Assembly (NCBI GenBank): GCA_022661535.1
Contig: JAKULF010000001.1
Location: 2,666,001 to 2,730,000, forward strand
Direction of reading: 5' to 3'
Length of the DNA: 64,000 nt
From: Eutypa lata
Taxonomy: Eukaryota; Ascomycota; Sordariomycetes; Xylariales; Diatrypaceae
Shown here piece after piece: positions 35,801 through 47,076 of the stretch. Position 1 is the first letter of the stretch, and every line of letters begins with the position of its first letter. Under the pieces are notes generated by a model. The model searched no databases, was not told where the DNA came from, and saw nothing but the letters and a program-made list of their open reading frames with translations. The position numbers and the translations under genes are program-made.

Positions 35801-36922
35801 AAGGAATCTCGGTTCCGTGCGTAGTGTGGTCACGGCCTTTCTTCAAGGAATGACATGTGCTCTAGGGAGGCCGGGCGGATAGTAGTGATAGTTTGACATT
35901 TTACCTGTTTGCAACATCAACTAACACTCAAACCGACTCGCCTCGCCTTCTCCTACACACCGCTACCCACCTGTGTACTACAGATGTAGGGAGTCACAGA
36001 TTCTCAAAATAGGCAATTCACCTCATTCCTACTCAAGAATCGTGGATAAGCGGTCACTAACTTACTTATCGAGCTAACTAAGAATATATACCTACATTCC
36101 TAAAGGCCAACTCTAGCATGAGACTACCCAACAAAGCAGTACTAGTTAACTACCCGATTGTAGCAAAAGCTGGAGACGGGATTGCACCCGGCTGCTTCTG
36201 CGATCCTCCTTCGTGACTACCTACTCTTCTAGCTCGCCCAATATGCCCGCGTACGGAAATTGGCGGCGTCTCCTCTTCTATTACATAGGTACGGGAGGAG
36301 TGGGCCTACCACGACCGGAGGATGTTACTTAACCACGCCTTTTTCTTTTTCAACTCTGGTTCTCGGTCTTCAGCCACTAGGATAGCCTCAAAATCCATAT
36401 TCTAAAGCTGAGGAGTTGATCTCTGTGGGGTGTGGGAAGGAAAGGTTGGTCACTGAAGATCTTGGCTCTTCAGGTGAGCACAGCTCCTGCCCTAGCCCCT
36501 GGCCAGTGGTCCGAAATAAACTGTGCGCGAGGCCGATCACTGGAAGTAAACTATGTATGTAGACACAACATGTCAATCACTAATAACTATACTGTGAATA
36601 GTTTCTAAATATGGCAACCTAACTCTAGCTCTTCGAGAGCTCGATACGTGTAATAATAGATGATAGAACAGTTATAACATCCAAGGACTTACGTAAGTTA
36701 ATCTATCTGTTTTGAGCCTGTCAGCCCCTCCCCTATCACATACAAGCTTTCTGTTTTCCTCGTCATAGTCATACCATCAATTTTGGTGGGCTTGAGCGTC
36801 CCCCTTTGTTGTTAACCTCCAGTTAAGCGCCTCGCCGCGAATGAGTGCTACCCAGTTCAACTTCCCGAAGTACCGAAGAACATAACGATTTGCCGCTTTT
36901 AAGTTGTTTTCGTTCAAGCATA
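32863..36922. other. Gene-empty stretch, about 4 kb
   Basis: No convincing gene. The first kilobase should carry the leader and promoter of the disordered-protein gene. The frame at 34343-34687 (114 codons) is hydrophobic at its start but otherwise random. Several tacctacc/gtaggta words are present (for example near 33980 and 34700). Confidence 0.45.
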
Positions 36923-38276
36923 TCAAACTCCCTCACTCACAGCTCCACCTTTCGCGTTACCACTCCTGGTACTACCATCATCGTCCCAGAAACGGTTCGT
37001 GTTGTCCTTCCCCTTCATCATGCCGTAGACATCGAAGGGGTCTACGAGGGTGAGGAAGAAGTTGCGGTCCTGTTTGTACCCGGGCCCCCTGATCTCAGTC
37101 ACGCCGTCCTTACTGAGGTATACCTTCGTACCTATCGACGACAACGAGCCTTAGCAATGATCTCATATAAGGGAAAAGAAAGAGGCAACTGGGTCTATGA
37201 GAGCGAACATACTGTGAGGTAGGAACTGGCGCGGGTGCCGCACGTTGATCAGAAAAGTGTTGCAGAGCATCAACGACCCCTCGAAGATGTAGAACAGAGC
37301 CTCGTATTGGATGATGGGGCTCGGGTGGAAGTCGGGCGAGTCCCAGTCCCTCACTGCTGAGACTTCGAAGAACTCCACGGCCCGGTAAATGCAGCGGGTC
37401 AAGATGAGGGCGTTGCTTATATAGAGCGTCAGGAGCGCCTGGTTGAGGTTTCTGTTGTTTAAGCCGTGTTTCCGGCACGTGTTCCAGAAATAGGTGGCTA
37501 GGGTGAGGAAGAGACCGATAACGACGAGCTGCAGGATCAAGGTGACTCTCAGGAGCGTTCTCCCTAGCTCTTGCTGGTCGTACGACAACGACTGGTTCGC
37601 CATCTGCTCATCCTTGTTAGTACCATTACCAGCTAGACTTGGGCACAAACGATCAAGTTGTTGAGGGTCCGAAGAGAACAGAAGTAACTTGCATATGAAC
37701 TCCCGGTACCATTAAGCGCCTCTATGAGCATGGAAAGAGCCGCGAAGGTCGTCAGGACGCGACCCGGGTGGATGGGCGAATAGTACGGGACGTAGTAGAG
37801 GATACGGCCGAGCATGTAGTAGTTGGCGAGCTCATAGAGCGGGCTAGGTAGTTGGTATCTTCTCGTTAGTTGCCACTTTCCTCTCCTATCTTGCTCGGAT
37901 GATTAGGGACTAAGACGAATGACATACGGAGCTGCGAAGCAGAGACAGACGCTAACAATATAGATAACCAGGTCGTCGTAGTGGAACGCCCCGACTACGC
38001 GAACAGCGAAGCCGGCGGTATATAGGAGGCCGGAGAAGGAGTACAGGCCTGTAAGTCGCCAGCTCTTGTAGTGTCTATGGTGTCGGTTAATGGTTAGCCC
38101 CGTCATGACATATCCTGAAGTTCCTTCCCTGCTGCGCGGGTGTGGTGGGTTACATACGCCGATTGCCAGCCGTGCCATATCGCACTCGCTAGGAACGCCA
38201 CCGCGAAGAAGACCGCAGCCCCTTTATTCGGGGCATAATACCAGATGCTCCCTTCCGCCTGTTCTCCATGCGCCAT
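36923..38276 (-). CDS. RTA1-like multi-pass membrane protein
   Basis: Five exons on the minus strand: 38276-38158, 38074-37928, 37843-37693, 37603-37213 and 37131-36923, giving 338 aa. About seven hydrophobic helices are visible. Typical RTA1-family blocks are IWYYAPNKGAAVFF, SWRLTGLYSFSGLLYTAGF, GAFHYDDLVIYIVS, LGRILYYVPYYSPIHPGRV, ALSMLIEALNGTGSSY, RCIYRAVEF, EALFYIFEGSLML and HPRQFLPHSTKVYLSKDGV. RTA1-like proteins are linked to lipid translocation and resistance to 7-aminocholesterol or sphingoid bases in yeast. The exact substrate here is unknown. Intron 3 starts with gcaagt, a GC-AG intron. The GT alternatives nearby break the frame, while the GC donor restores GTGSSYMANQSL. The tail after the last helix is short and charged. 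Confidence 0.85.
37604..37692 (-). other. GC-AG intron in the RTA1-like gene
   Basis: An 89-bp intron in phase 0, with donor tat|gcaagt and acceptor gagcag|atg. It is the only non-GT donor needed in my models of this window. Confidence 0.7.
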
Positions 38277-40552
38277 GGTGGTAAATTCAAAAGAGGATAG
38301 CTATGAGTATTGATTCTTCCAAAGGGGAGGAGCTAAAGGTCCCAATACACAAAGGTGTTTGTTACGAGGTATACCCGTAGTCGAGTTCTTGGCCTTTGTC
38401 GAGGAGAAATCTGCAACAATTAACCAGCATCTGGTCTTGCAAGGACAAAGATTCCCGGGGCTGCCCTTCCATATTTATTATCATTGATCAAAGAAATATA
38501 CATTCTGCAAATAGAACAATAAGCATGCATCATTCTGGATCAATTCAAGTCTAGTCAGCGTGATATGTAGGACTCCTCGCCTAGCTAGAAGACGTTAAAT
38601 GAAGCGAGACATTCATTCTGCCTCGCCGGTAGCCAAAAAACCAGCCAATCAGCTCACGACGCGAAATACGACTGCCGTGGACGCGAGATACGTTTAGGGC
38701 TTGGCGCTAACGAAGTCGGTAGGCAGGCCGGGGGTAAAACAGTTCTGGCCACCCAACGCGGGCGTAGCTGGGCGTCGTGGGTAACGTCATTCGCATATCC
38801 ATCTAGTTATCAATTCCACCCTTTTGCCCATGGTCAATCTCAGAGATCTCTTGGCCAAGCTAATTGCCGATTCGGGGAAGAATAAGTCCCAGCCTGCCCT
38901 AGGGAGGCTGAGCTGGGCCTAACTACTCTAGTTAAGAGTAAGTATCTGGTATATGTATTAATTTTTCTTATACTCCGTGCTGACATACATCTACCTACAA
39001 TGTTTTGTCCTTTAGGGTCGTGAAAAGCCAGCGCGTGCCCGTTAACTATTAACCCCGTGTAGGATTCATCCAGTGTAAACTTACCGTTTCCCCATCGCAT
39101 TAATCGTATCATTCCAAGGAAAGAACGTTTTTAGTGTTACCTGCATATGTGTAATTATGTGGCGTGGCTATGTGGTGGCGGAGCGAAAGATTAGCCTCTA
39201 GTTGCCTAGTTAATCGCTCATTTCTCATTTCAAGTTCGAAGCCTGCCTTCCCAGTAAATGTATAATTATGCAATCATATCCATACTACCAGATGATGGCG
39301 ATAAAGCACGTAGTTCACATATGCTACCTCTTGCGGTGAGTCAAAGATCGCGCCTAGTTCCTAAGAACCGGTCAGCCGGGACAGTCAGTATATAGGGATA
39401 AGGGGGGATTGTCGTACCATCCGCATTGGTAACCAATCAATATACAACTTGCTTCCCTTAAAGTTAGGGGGCTTTCCCATTACCTAAGGCAAGCTTGCCT
39501 AGCTTGAAGCCTCCATACCTCAGTCAAACATTAATAAAAGCCGGATGTAGCAGCGTATGAAAACAGCTAAGAACCTCATTTATCAAATAGAACTACCGGG
39601 TTTTGCTCGTCTACTACAATGAACTTGACCACTAAAACGAACGGAAGATGGCCATCGATTCTTCCATCGATAGAAATACAACGCTGTCCTTATCGATGTT
39701 CACTTTCACAGTGGTGTCCGACCGACAAAGGATAAGCCCGATTACTCGTCTACTAACTAAGGAGAATAGAAGAAGAAGAGTTACTATAGAAAATGCCCAG
39801 CGGGAGGGAAGAGCTAGGTAGGTCCTACGCTTAACACATAAGAAGGTTACTCGCTCACTGCCTCTTACCATATAATAGTTATTCTCGTCATTATGGCATC
39901 AAGTTTTATTGATTTGTATTGCTCGCCACTTTTAGATCTGTCTACCACATTTCAGCATAATCAAGACATGTCATGCCCGCAAAAATTGCGTCGTATATAC
40001 TTCTCGAAGCTTCCCAGCCCTCAGTCCTAGCGATGAGAGCCTTCACTGTCTATCTGCCTACTTTCGGCAGGCTCGGCTTATCTTCCTCGGTACATCAGAT
40101 AACTATTGTATATAGCCTAGCTCGAGGGTGAGATCGACGGACTTTGAAGATAAACAAGCCCTGGATAAAGAGCCGGTCAGTTACTCATCACCGCCCCGGC
40201 GCATCTTTCTAGATCTTTTACCCAGTCCGGGCTGGGAAGCACTTAGCCAAGCTTGGAAGATAGAAAGTGAAGACTCGGGTTTATATAAAGAAGGCGCCAC
40301 ATGTCAACGCCGCGTATATGCATATCCTATATCCTGAAGATTGTTGCCTTATGAGGAGAAGCCCCCATTGTCAATGCGACAAGCCATCCCAAATTCAGGT
40401 ACCGACATGCCTACCGAGGCTCATAAAACCGAAATAACAAATATATAAAAAGAAATGGTATCTCGTTTTCAACCAGCCCAAAACAAAGGATGTAGAAGCA
40501 GAAGGACGAAGAGATGATAATAAAGAGAGGGGGGGTGTCCTTAAGTAGCCCA
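38277..40552. other. Intergenic spacer, 2.3 kb
   Basis: No convincing gene. A 79-codon minus-strand frame at 39632-39871 has one hydrophobic run (FSIVTLLLLFSLVS) but no other support. Frames at 38840-39112 and 40128-40337 look random. Confidence 0.45.
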
Positions 40553-43500
40553 TTAGTTGAACTCCCGTTCTTCCTGGATCGCAGTCATTCCACTATGGAT
40601 AGCACCACCCTCTAGCAACGGCTGCGATGGCGGAGGCATGGAGGGATGCGTTTTAGACGCGACTGGTGTCGCCCCCGTGCTCCCGCTACTGGGGACTGCA
40701 CTAGAGCTAGATGACCTGCTGATAAATGGGTCGGTATCATTCTCAGAAGGCTGTTCACTAACATCCCCGGTGGAGATTTCTCGCTGTAATGAAGATGAAT
40801 GTACCGGCGAGGTAGACTTCCTACTAATCGTATCATTGCCGCCGCGAGAAGAGTTTCGTGGAGAGACTCTGCCGGTCTTTACTATGCTAGTTAGCTCGAG
40901 GATACTTACTAAACAGTGAAACCGGAATGGCCGAATACTGACCTGCTTTGCCCACCTAAGGCCGCAGCTGTTGCACAGATCCCTTTGACCACTCGGGCCT
41001 CTTCGCCACTCGGGCGTGTTGCGAGTATGGCAGTTAGCACAGTCCCGGACGACGTTACCAACACCCTTTCTTCGTTTCCGTTTCTTTTTATTGGAGAGCA
41101 AACCGTGTAACTCCTCGGCTAACACCCGATTGACCTTCTCCATCTGCCGTAGCTCGTATTGCCAACTAGTGCACCGGGTTGTCTTTAGCTCGTCGAATAT
41201 GTTATCGCCTGAGGCCAAGGCTCGATCTTGATTACCTGGAGTCAAATTAGAACCGCCAGCAGCCGAAAAGATGCCGGCCGCCTGCTCCTGGGTCACATTG
41301 CTGCTCTGCACGACTCCGAGACTCTTGCCATCACCTGCGGTATTTCCGATGGAGGGACCTTGTCTTGTCGAGAGCGAAGAAGATGTGGGAGTCGCTCCCG
41401 CTCGGGAAGACGCTTTGAGTAGCTTCGTCTGGGCGAGCAAGAACGTCGGCTTTTGCCCTTCAGAAGAAGCATCTCCTGGATACAGGGTGGTATGTGCCTG
41501 GAGAACTTGACCCCTTCTGTTTTGCACTTCGTGTTTGCAAGTAATTATTCGCCCTCTTCTTGCCTTCTCAATAGAGCGTCCGAATTCAGCCCGCGACTCC
41601 TTACGCATAAGGTCCTGAATACTGGTTCCTACTAGATTTTCGGGCTGCAGGTCAAGCAAAGAACGAACATTCGCGGAAACGAAGAGAAACATTCCAGATG
41701 TAGATAATTTGGTCCAGAGCTCGCTATCGCCGATACCACCATTTGCCTCAAGCTCACGGCGGCTGAGAGCAAAGACAGGCCGCTTACGGCCAACAAGAAT
41801 GATGCACTTCCGACCTTTCCCTTGCTCGACGAACAGAGAGCCGTGGCTCTCGAACCACGTATATCCGCTCTGTTTACGCCGAATGCGGAACACTATATTC
41901 ACAGAATTGCTAGTAGTGGTGTCTTTTAACTCTCGAGTGACGGGAACGATATCGGATGGGTGGCATATCGAGGAAATGGAGCTTCCTACGAGTTCGGCGG
42001 CATCGTACTCCAAGACACGTTTGCACGATGGGGATAAATATAAGAAGAGACCCTTCAGCGACAAAACGTGGACTATATCATCAGCATTCTCAAGCAGCAT
42101 CTTGTCCCAGGACTGTTTGTGCCAATCCGAAGCTGCCCCCTTAGGATTGAATTGCTGCAGCAGAGTAGATACGTCGTCTACTCCCAGTGTTTGGCCATTC
42201 TCTGGTTCCCACTGACTTGACGCAGGGGGCGCCCATATATACTGACCGATGTCGTTGTGCTTGTAGTTCACCTTCATGGTTCCAGGACCATGTGATGATG
42301 CAATAGCGTCCGGACACTCTACCAGGTCGATTTGAAACCCAATAATATATCTTATCTCCTCCGTATCCCAAGGAATGGGAATCATAGTAAGTAAATTCAG
42401 AAAAGGTTTGCCCCCTTTTCGATAGTTGATTAGGCTTTGTTGGACCTCTCTGCCCTCCGCAACCTTTTGTTTCAAGTTATACACAGCACCGTTGTCAACA
42501 AATTCTCGCTTAGTGCCAGCCTCGACTTTTCCATCGGGGGCCTGCAGAAAGCGGCAATTTTGCCCAATGCAGTCATGTAGGCTATAGCCAGTCAGGTTTT
42601 GAAAGTTGTCCGAGACATATATAATCGGGCAATCGTTCATCGTAACATCGCACACAACGAAGGCACAGGACATATCAACCGCTCCCAGGTTGACTTGGGG
42701 GTCCTTCCGTGTTGCTACCAGCCAAAGAGCTTTGAGCATGTCAAATCCGCTCTTAGAGTATATATTCTTCTGCTCAGCCGGTGGCTCGGGACTTATTACT
42801 GTGGCTGGGGTTGCTGGTGCATTATTTGGCTGAGCAATGAGGCTCTCGGGCGTTGTGTGTGTCGTGGTGGGCATTGGGGACTGATAGGACGGAGTAGACA
42901 TGACCGGGGTGTGAGAAGGCACTTGTGTAGGCGCCTGGGGTGACATACCCTGTTGGTAACTGTTTAAGGAGGGATCTGAACCAAGATTATTTGGTTGTTG
43001 CGGTCTGGGTTGACTGACTTGGGCGAACTGGGGAGCGTTGGTCATCACATCGTTACCCGTAACGTCCATGGCCATGTCTCCTTGCATAGTGCCTAAGGTG
43101 CCGTCATCATTTGTAATATCCATGTTGAACTCGGTTGGTACTGCATCCATAGGATTTGGAGAGAAGGTATTGGGTAAGGCAGAGTTGGCGAACATGTTCA
43201 TAGAGGGATCGGCACTGAGGGGGTCCATGTTCATGTTGGAAAAGGCAATCATGTTGCCCATCATATCAGGAGAAAGGGTCGGGAAATCATTGGCACCCAT
43301 AGCTTGGGGAGAGAAGCTCGCCGACGTCCCGGGCATGGTGATGTTGGTGTTGAGGGTTGGAAAGCCGGGCTGGATAGGGGAAGGGCCATTTGTCATAGCA
43401 CCGAACTGATTGTAGTCCACATAGGAGTTATCATTGTTACCAAACTCTAACATGGATAATCTTCGATCGGCTTCGGTTTGTGGTATATGTGGCATCTGAC

Positions 43501-43762
43501 CATGAAAGGACTGAGGTAAACTCCGACGCCTTTGTATCTCGGCATGGTTGTTGCTGACTATATCGTCGAGGGAATCGGCACCGACCATTGGAGTATTGTG
43601 CGGGTCGATGCCAGCAGAGGAGACGGGGGAATATTGAGGTTGAGAAGCTTGCTGGGCGGCTTGATTCATACGGGCGTTGATGTGACGTCTCTGAGCGCGC
43701 TGTTGAGCATGACGCCGCTGCAGCTCCTCCTGGGATAGCTGAGAGACGAAGAAATTGTCCAT
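40553..43762 (-). CDS. wc-1: White collar 1 blue-light receptor and GATA transcription factor
   Basis: Two exons on the minus strand, 43762-40943 and 40876-40553, giving 1047 aa. Residues 1-340 are Gln/Asn/Met/Pro-rich. A LOV-type PAS domain follows (about 345-475) with GQNCRFLQ, whose Cys403 is the flavin-adduct residue. Two further PAS domains lie at about 550-660 and 680-770. A basic stretch (KKRKRRK) precedes a GATA finger from Cys908, C-x2-C-x18-C-x2-C, with TPEWRRGPSG. With its partner WC-2 this factor activates light-induced genes and the clock gene frq in Neurospora. The key photochemistry and DNA-binding residues are all present, so it should be functional. A 66-bp intron follows the finger and is in frame. 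Splicing it gives LRWAKQTGRVSPRNSSRGG as in relatives. The frame is open 33 codons upstream, but Met at 43762 (MDNFFVSQLSQEEL) is the likelier start. Confidence 0.92.
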   Translation of the reverse strand: MDNFFVSQLSQEELQRRHAQQRAQRRHINARMNQAAQQASQPQYSPVSSAGIDPHNTPMVGADSLDDIVSNNHAEIQRRRSLPQSFHGQMPHIPQTEADRRLSMLEFGNNDNSYVDYNQFGAMTNGPSPIQPGFPTLNTNITMPGTSASFSPQAMGANDFPTLSPDMMGNMIAFSNMNMDPLSADPSMNMFANSALPNTFSPNPMDAVPTEFNMDITNDDGTLGTMQGDMAMDVTGNDVMTNAPQFAQVSQPRPQQPNNLGSDPSLNSYQQGMSPQAPTQVPSHTPVMSTPSYQSPMPTTTHTTPESLIAQPNNAPATPATVISPEPPAEQKNIYSKSGFDMLKALWLVATRKDPQVNLGAVDMSCAFVVCDVTMNDCPIIYVSDNFQNLTGYSLHDCIGQNCRFLQAPDGKVEAGTKREFVDNGAVYNLKQKVAEGREVQQSLINYRKGGKPFLNLLTMIPIPWDTEEIRYIIGFQIDLVECPDAIASSHGPGTMKVNYKHNDIGQYIWAPPASSQWEPENGQTLGVDDVSTLLQQFNPKGAASDWHKQSWDKMLLENADDIVHVLSLKGLFLYLSPSCKRVLEYDAAELVGSSISSICHPSDIVPVTRELKDTTTSNSVNIVFRIRRKQSGYTWFESHGSLFVEQGKGRKCIILVGRKRPVFALSRRELEANGGIGDSELWTKLSTSGMFLFVSANVRSLLDLQPENLVGTSIQDLMRKESRAEFGRSIEKARRGRIITCKHEVQNRRGQVLQAHTTLYPGDASSEGQKPTFLLAQTKLLKASSRAGATPTSSSLSTRQGPSIGNTAGDGKSLGVVQSSNVTQEQAAGIFSAAGGSNLTPGNQDRALASGDNIFDELKTTRCTSWQYELRQMEKVNRVLAEELHGLLSNKKKRKRRKGVGNVVRDCANCHTRNTPEWRRGPSGQRDLCNSCGLRWAKQVSIRPFRFHCLVSILELTSIVKTGRVSPRNSSRGGNDTISRKSTSPVHSSSLQREISTGDVSEQPSENDTDPFISRSSSSSAVPSSGSTGATPVASKTHPSMPPPSQPLLEGGAIHSGMTAIQEEREFN
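40877..40942 (-). other. In-frame 66-bp intron after the WC-1 GATA finger
   Basis: The donor is gtcagt, a branch-like gctaac lies near the end, and the acceptor is aaag. The length is a multiple of three with no stop, so a retained transcript would insert 22 residues (starting VSIRPFRF) right behind the zinc finger. Confidence 0.75.
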
Positions 43763-46700
43763 TTCGACAACATTGGTTGTACGTGCCGCAATGTATTCAC
43801 GCTCCGTTAATAATATCGTAATAAACCAGTACAAGGAAAGACTTGGGTCTGGTATAACCAAGGGTTCTTTAATAGCTAATTTTCACGATGGCCGGGTATA
43901 GCAATATCGAGGGGACTGATGCGCGAATTGCGAGACCACATAGGGAACTAACTGGTGTCATTTACCGCACCGATTAAAGACTCGCTGGGGTAAAGAAAAG
44001 GAATGTTAACATGAGTGCTTAACTCAAAGGATAGTTTTAGGAGAGGTGTCGTCGGTTATGGTGTCGTGGGGTTCGATGGAGGGGCTCTAGATTCTGATTC
44101 GTTCGACACGGGTGGCACGGCAGTATATGTACGATGTCTAAATGCTAGACATTGAGGTATGGTAAGGTATATACTATGTACGCAGTGTGTGATTTGAGTG
44201 GAAGTACAGAATATTCCGGTTGCATACTCAGTTGTAATGTGGCGGCGGAGAAGGGCGCTCAAGGGCTTGAGAAGGGAGGGAGAGAGGAGGGATGGTGCCT
44301 CATGCATTTAGCAGAGCAGTACGTGGTGTGGCAGCAGGTATGGAGCTGTGATAAGAGCTTATCTATGTACTTGTACTTGACGCTATTCGAGGTTACTTAT
44401 GTATCCATGTATGTGATGAAACATTCACTTATAAGCCATTTCAAGTATAGACCAAGATGTTATTGACATATACGAACCTGTATATGTGGCAATTATTCTA
44501 GTAAAATATTTGATTATTGCCTACCTATCTAGGTAGGTACTTTATGCTGCCTTAGAGCTTGTATGTAGTGATCATTTATAACCTCAACGCGCAATTAGTA
44601 ATAGCACAAGAGGGGCACTCGTAGTTCCAATAATCTTATGCTTGCTTTTGCTAGTTGTTAGCCTCGGAATACGAAAGCAAATGAACATTTATTTGAGGAG
44701 AGCCGTTGAACTACCTAGGCAGCTATGTAGGTACCTACTTACCTGCAGTCTAGGCTATGAAATAAATAAATAATATTAATTCCCCATGGAAAAAGGTGTG
44801 GGTACGGTGATCATCTGCAACCCCAGGACCCCTACGTTAGGTGAAGCCTTTCAACGTGAGGCCGGAGCAAGACCCTTTACTACCTACATATGTAGGGACA
44901 ACCCGGTGCTAGCCTCTAGGGCGGCGGGCTCTGAGCTGGATGTCTTAACTAAATCGTTTTGCAATAACGTCACAGGTACCAAGTTTGGGATTATCCCATC
45001 TCCGTCCAGTTTAGTCCGTCAGATAGCGACGCGAAACAATTCGAAAGGCTTCATTATATGAAAGAAAGAAAGGAAAAAGCAATACCCCTTACGTTACCTA
45101 CTAGCACCTAATCAATTAACCGGCAACCGCGGAGATCATGTATATTCCATCAAATCATTATATCCTACCAATCCTACATATCTTCTTGCCAGGATATTCT
45201 TTTAATAGAATAGCGAACATCGAAACACTCTATTCTGGGCCTATATCGTTCTAGAACAAAGCTTGCCGTTGGAGGTATCATCAGATCAGGTACACCATGG
45301 GATTCCTTCCTTCTTCTTCTCCTCTTCCCCTTCCCTTCCCTTGATCGGCGTGAGATATGTATGTGCGGGTGGCCCATCCCGCCTCATGGGACCACTCGGT
45401 TATCTTGAAACAGTGGGGGATATCACAAATACACTAGAGAAAAACCGGACCGATGCCCAGTAGCAAGTGAGTGAAATGGAATGGCATTTGTGCGAAATCC
45501 CATTTTTCGTTCAACATTCGCATTATCGCCTCCTCCTGTACCTATACCTAGGGCTGGAAGTGCTCGGCTCAACCCACCCACCGATGGATGTGATGGGCGA
45601 TGTGCAAAAGAGGATTTTAAACCGACAGAAGCTGAGGCTGATCAGCAATGAGATCGCTAATATGTGGGTAGCTATGTCCATGAATTCGAATACATAAGTA
45701 TACAGTATACAAGACAGCGAACTGACAGTAAAGTGAGTTTATTCAATAAATAATTAACCCAGTTTTTATGCCAAGGTTATTCTTAGCTGTGGTTAAACCC
45801 TTACGATGATCTTATTACTAATTCTGCTCTTCCGCTCTTCTGATCACAAGTCTGTGAAAAAGACATAAATATTGCCATAAACTATTTCAGTTCACATTCT
45901 CAATATAGAGAAAACCTACCCACTCTTAATTATTATATTAAACACTCGTACCCGAACCTTTGTCGACTACTGCAGCGCAGCCAAGTACACTCACTACCCA
46001 ACAAGCAGGCTACCCGATGTATGTAGGTACCGTCTCCTCCGGGACGAATGAAAGGTCTGTGTTGCCCTACGTAGCCTCTAAGCGAATGACTCTCAAGATG
46101 TATGTGCGCGTGTGCAGTCTTCTATGGTAGAACACATCACAGAAGTCGGCTAGTAGCATGCGGTAGATCAGGTCTTGAAACAGGGCGTACGAGAATACCT
46201 GAATACGTGTCTCCAGATATCTCTTCAATCGTTCATGGCTTGGCTGTCGTCAGAGGCGGCACTGGAGCAATCACCCCATTTCCTCTTGTGTATCCTGTCG
46301 GATATAATAACTGCTAGGCGAGCCATTCGCACCTTTCAGGTTGATTGATTGCCGTGAATTTCCAACTTTCAGAGTGGGTAGAAGGTATAGTAGGGCTCAT
46401 TAACTATAAGACCAAGGGGCCAGACAGCCTACTCCTCAAACCCCAACCATTTAAGCGTGTAGTTGAAGTTGCGAAGCACAGGAAACATTGCATCACTATC
46501 AATAGGCTATACAGTTGAATGTATAGATTTATGTCTCACATATTGTCTGCCACATAATGATTCACTAACGCTTTATTTGGTAAGCTGGCTGAAAGAGCTC
46601 TATGAGATCATCCTGGGACATCTCCAGTCGATCTATACGACAACATTTTACACATCTGCTCTAAAATAGCTACGTTGCCCATCGCCGAAAATATCAATAT

Positions 46701-47076
46701 CACGCTTCTCCGTGTTGATATTGCACTCTAGTTGAGCGATGCTTGTTACGCTCCTATGCCTTTTATCAAATTGACCATGCCGCTTGCCTTAGGCACTAAT
46801 CCAGATGGACATCGGGCAACCCGGAAGAGTTGTTGTTGTCATAGTGTCCAGTTGACCGCAGTTATAACGGGCCTAGTGCGAATGAGAAAGGGGAAAAGGG
46901 CCTCGTACTGTGAACATGGGATTTGGGTATCAAGAATCGACATTATGATGGAATAGCAAAGCAACTATGGTTCCTCACGCTTGTAAAGATGTGATTACTT
47001 CGCGTTTGTCCCATATCTGTCGGGTTCAATCCGCAGAGCAGATCACCTATTTGGTGTATCCTTAAGAGGAGGTTAT
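43763..47076. other. Gene-empty stretch upstream of wc-1, 3.3 kb
   Basis: No convincing gene. It contains three strong palindromes of the CCTAC/GTAGG family (44520-44537, 44727-44738 and 44883-44896). The proximal kilobase probably contains the wc-1 leader and promoter. Short frames (44152-44466, 44786-45061 and 46102-46317) look random. Confidence 0.45.
44520..44537. repeat. Inverted repeat CCTACCTA-TC-TAGGTAGG
   Basis: Perfect 8-bp arms around a 2-bp centre. It belongs to the dispersed intergenic word family; further perfect palindromes lie at 44727-44738 and 44883-44896. Confidence 0.85.

Noticed and set aside
39632..39871. 79-codon frame with one hydrophobic run
   Set aside because: No conserved motif, no good context for a start and no splice partners.
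40553..43861. Longer WC-1 start at 43861
   Set aside because: The extra 33 residues are hydrophobic and unlike WC-1. Met at 43762 begins the family-like Gln-rich sequence.
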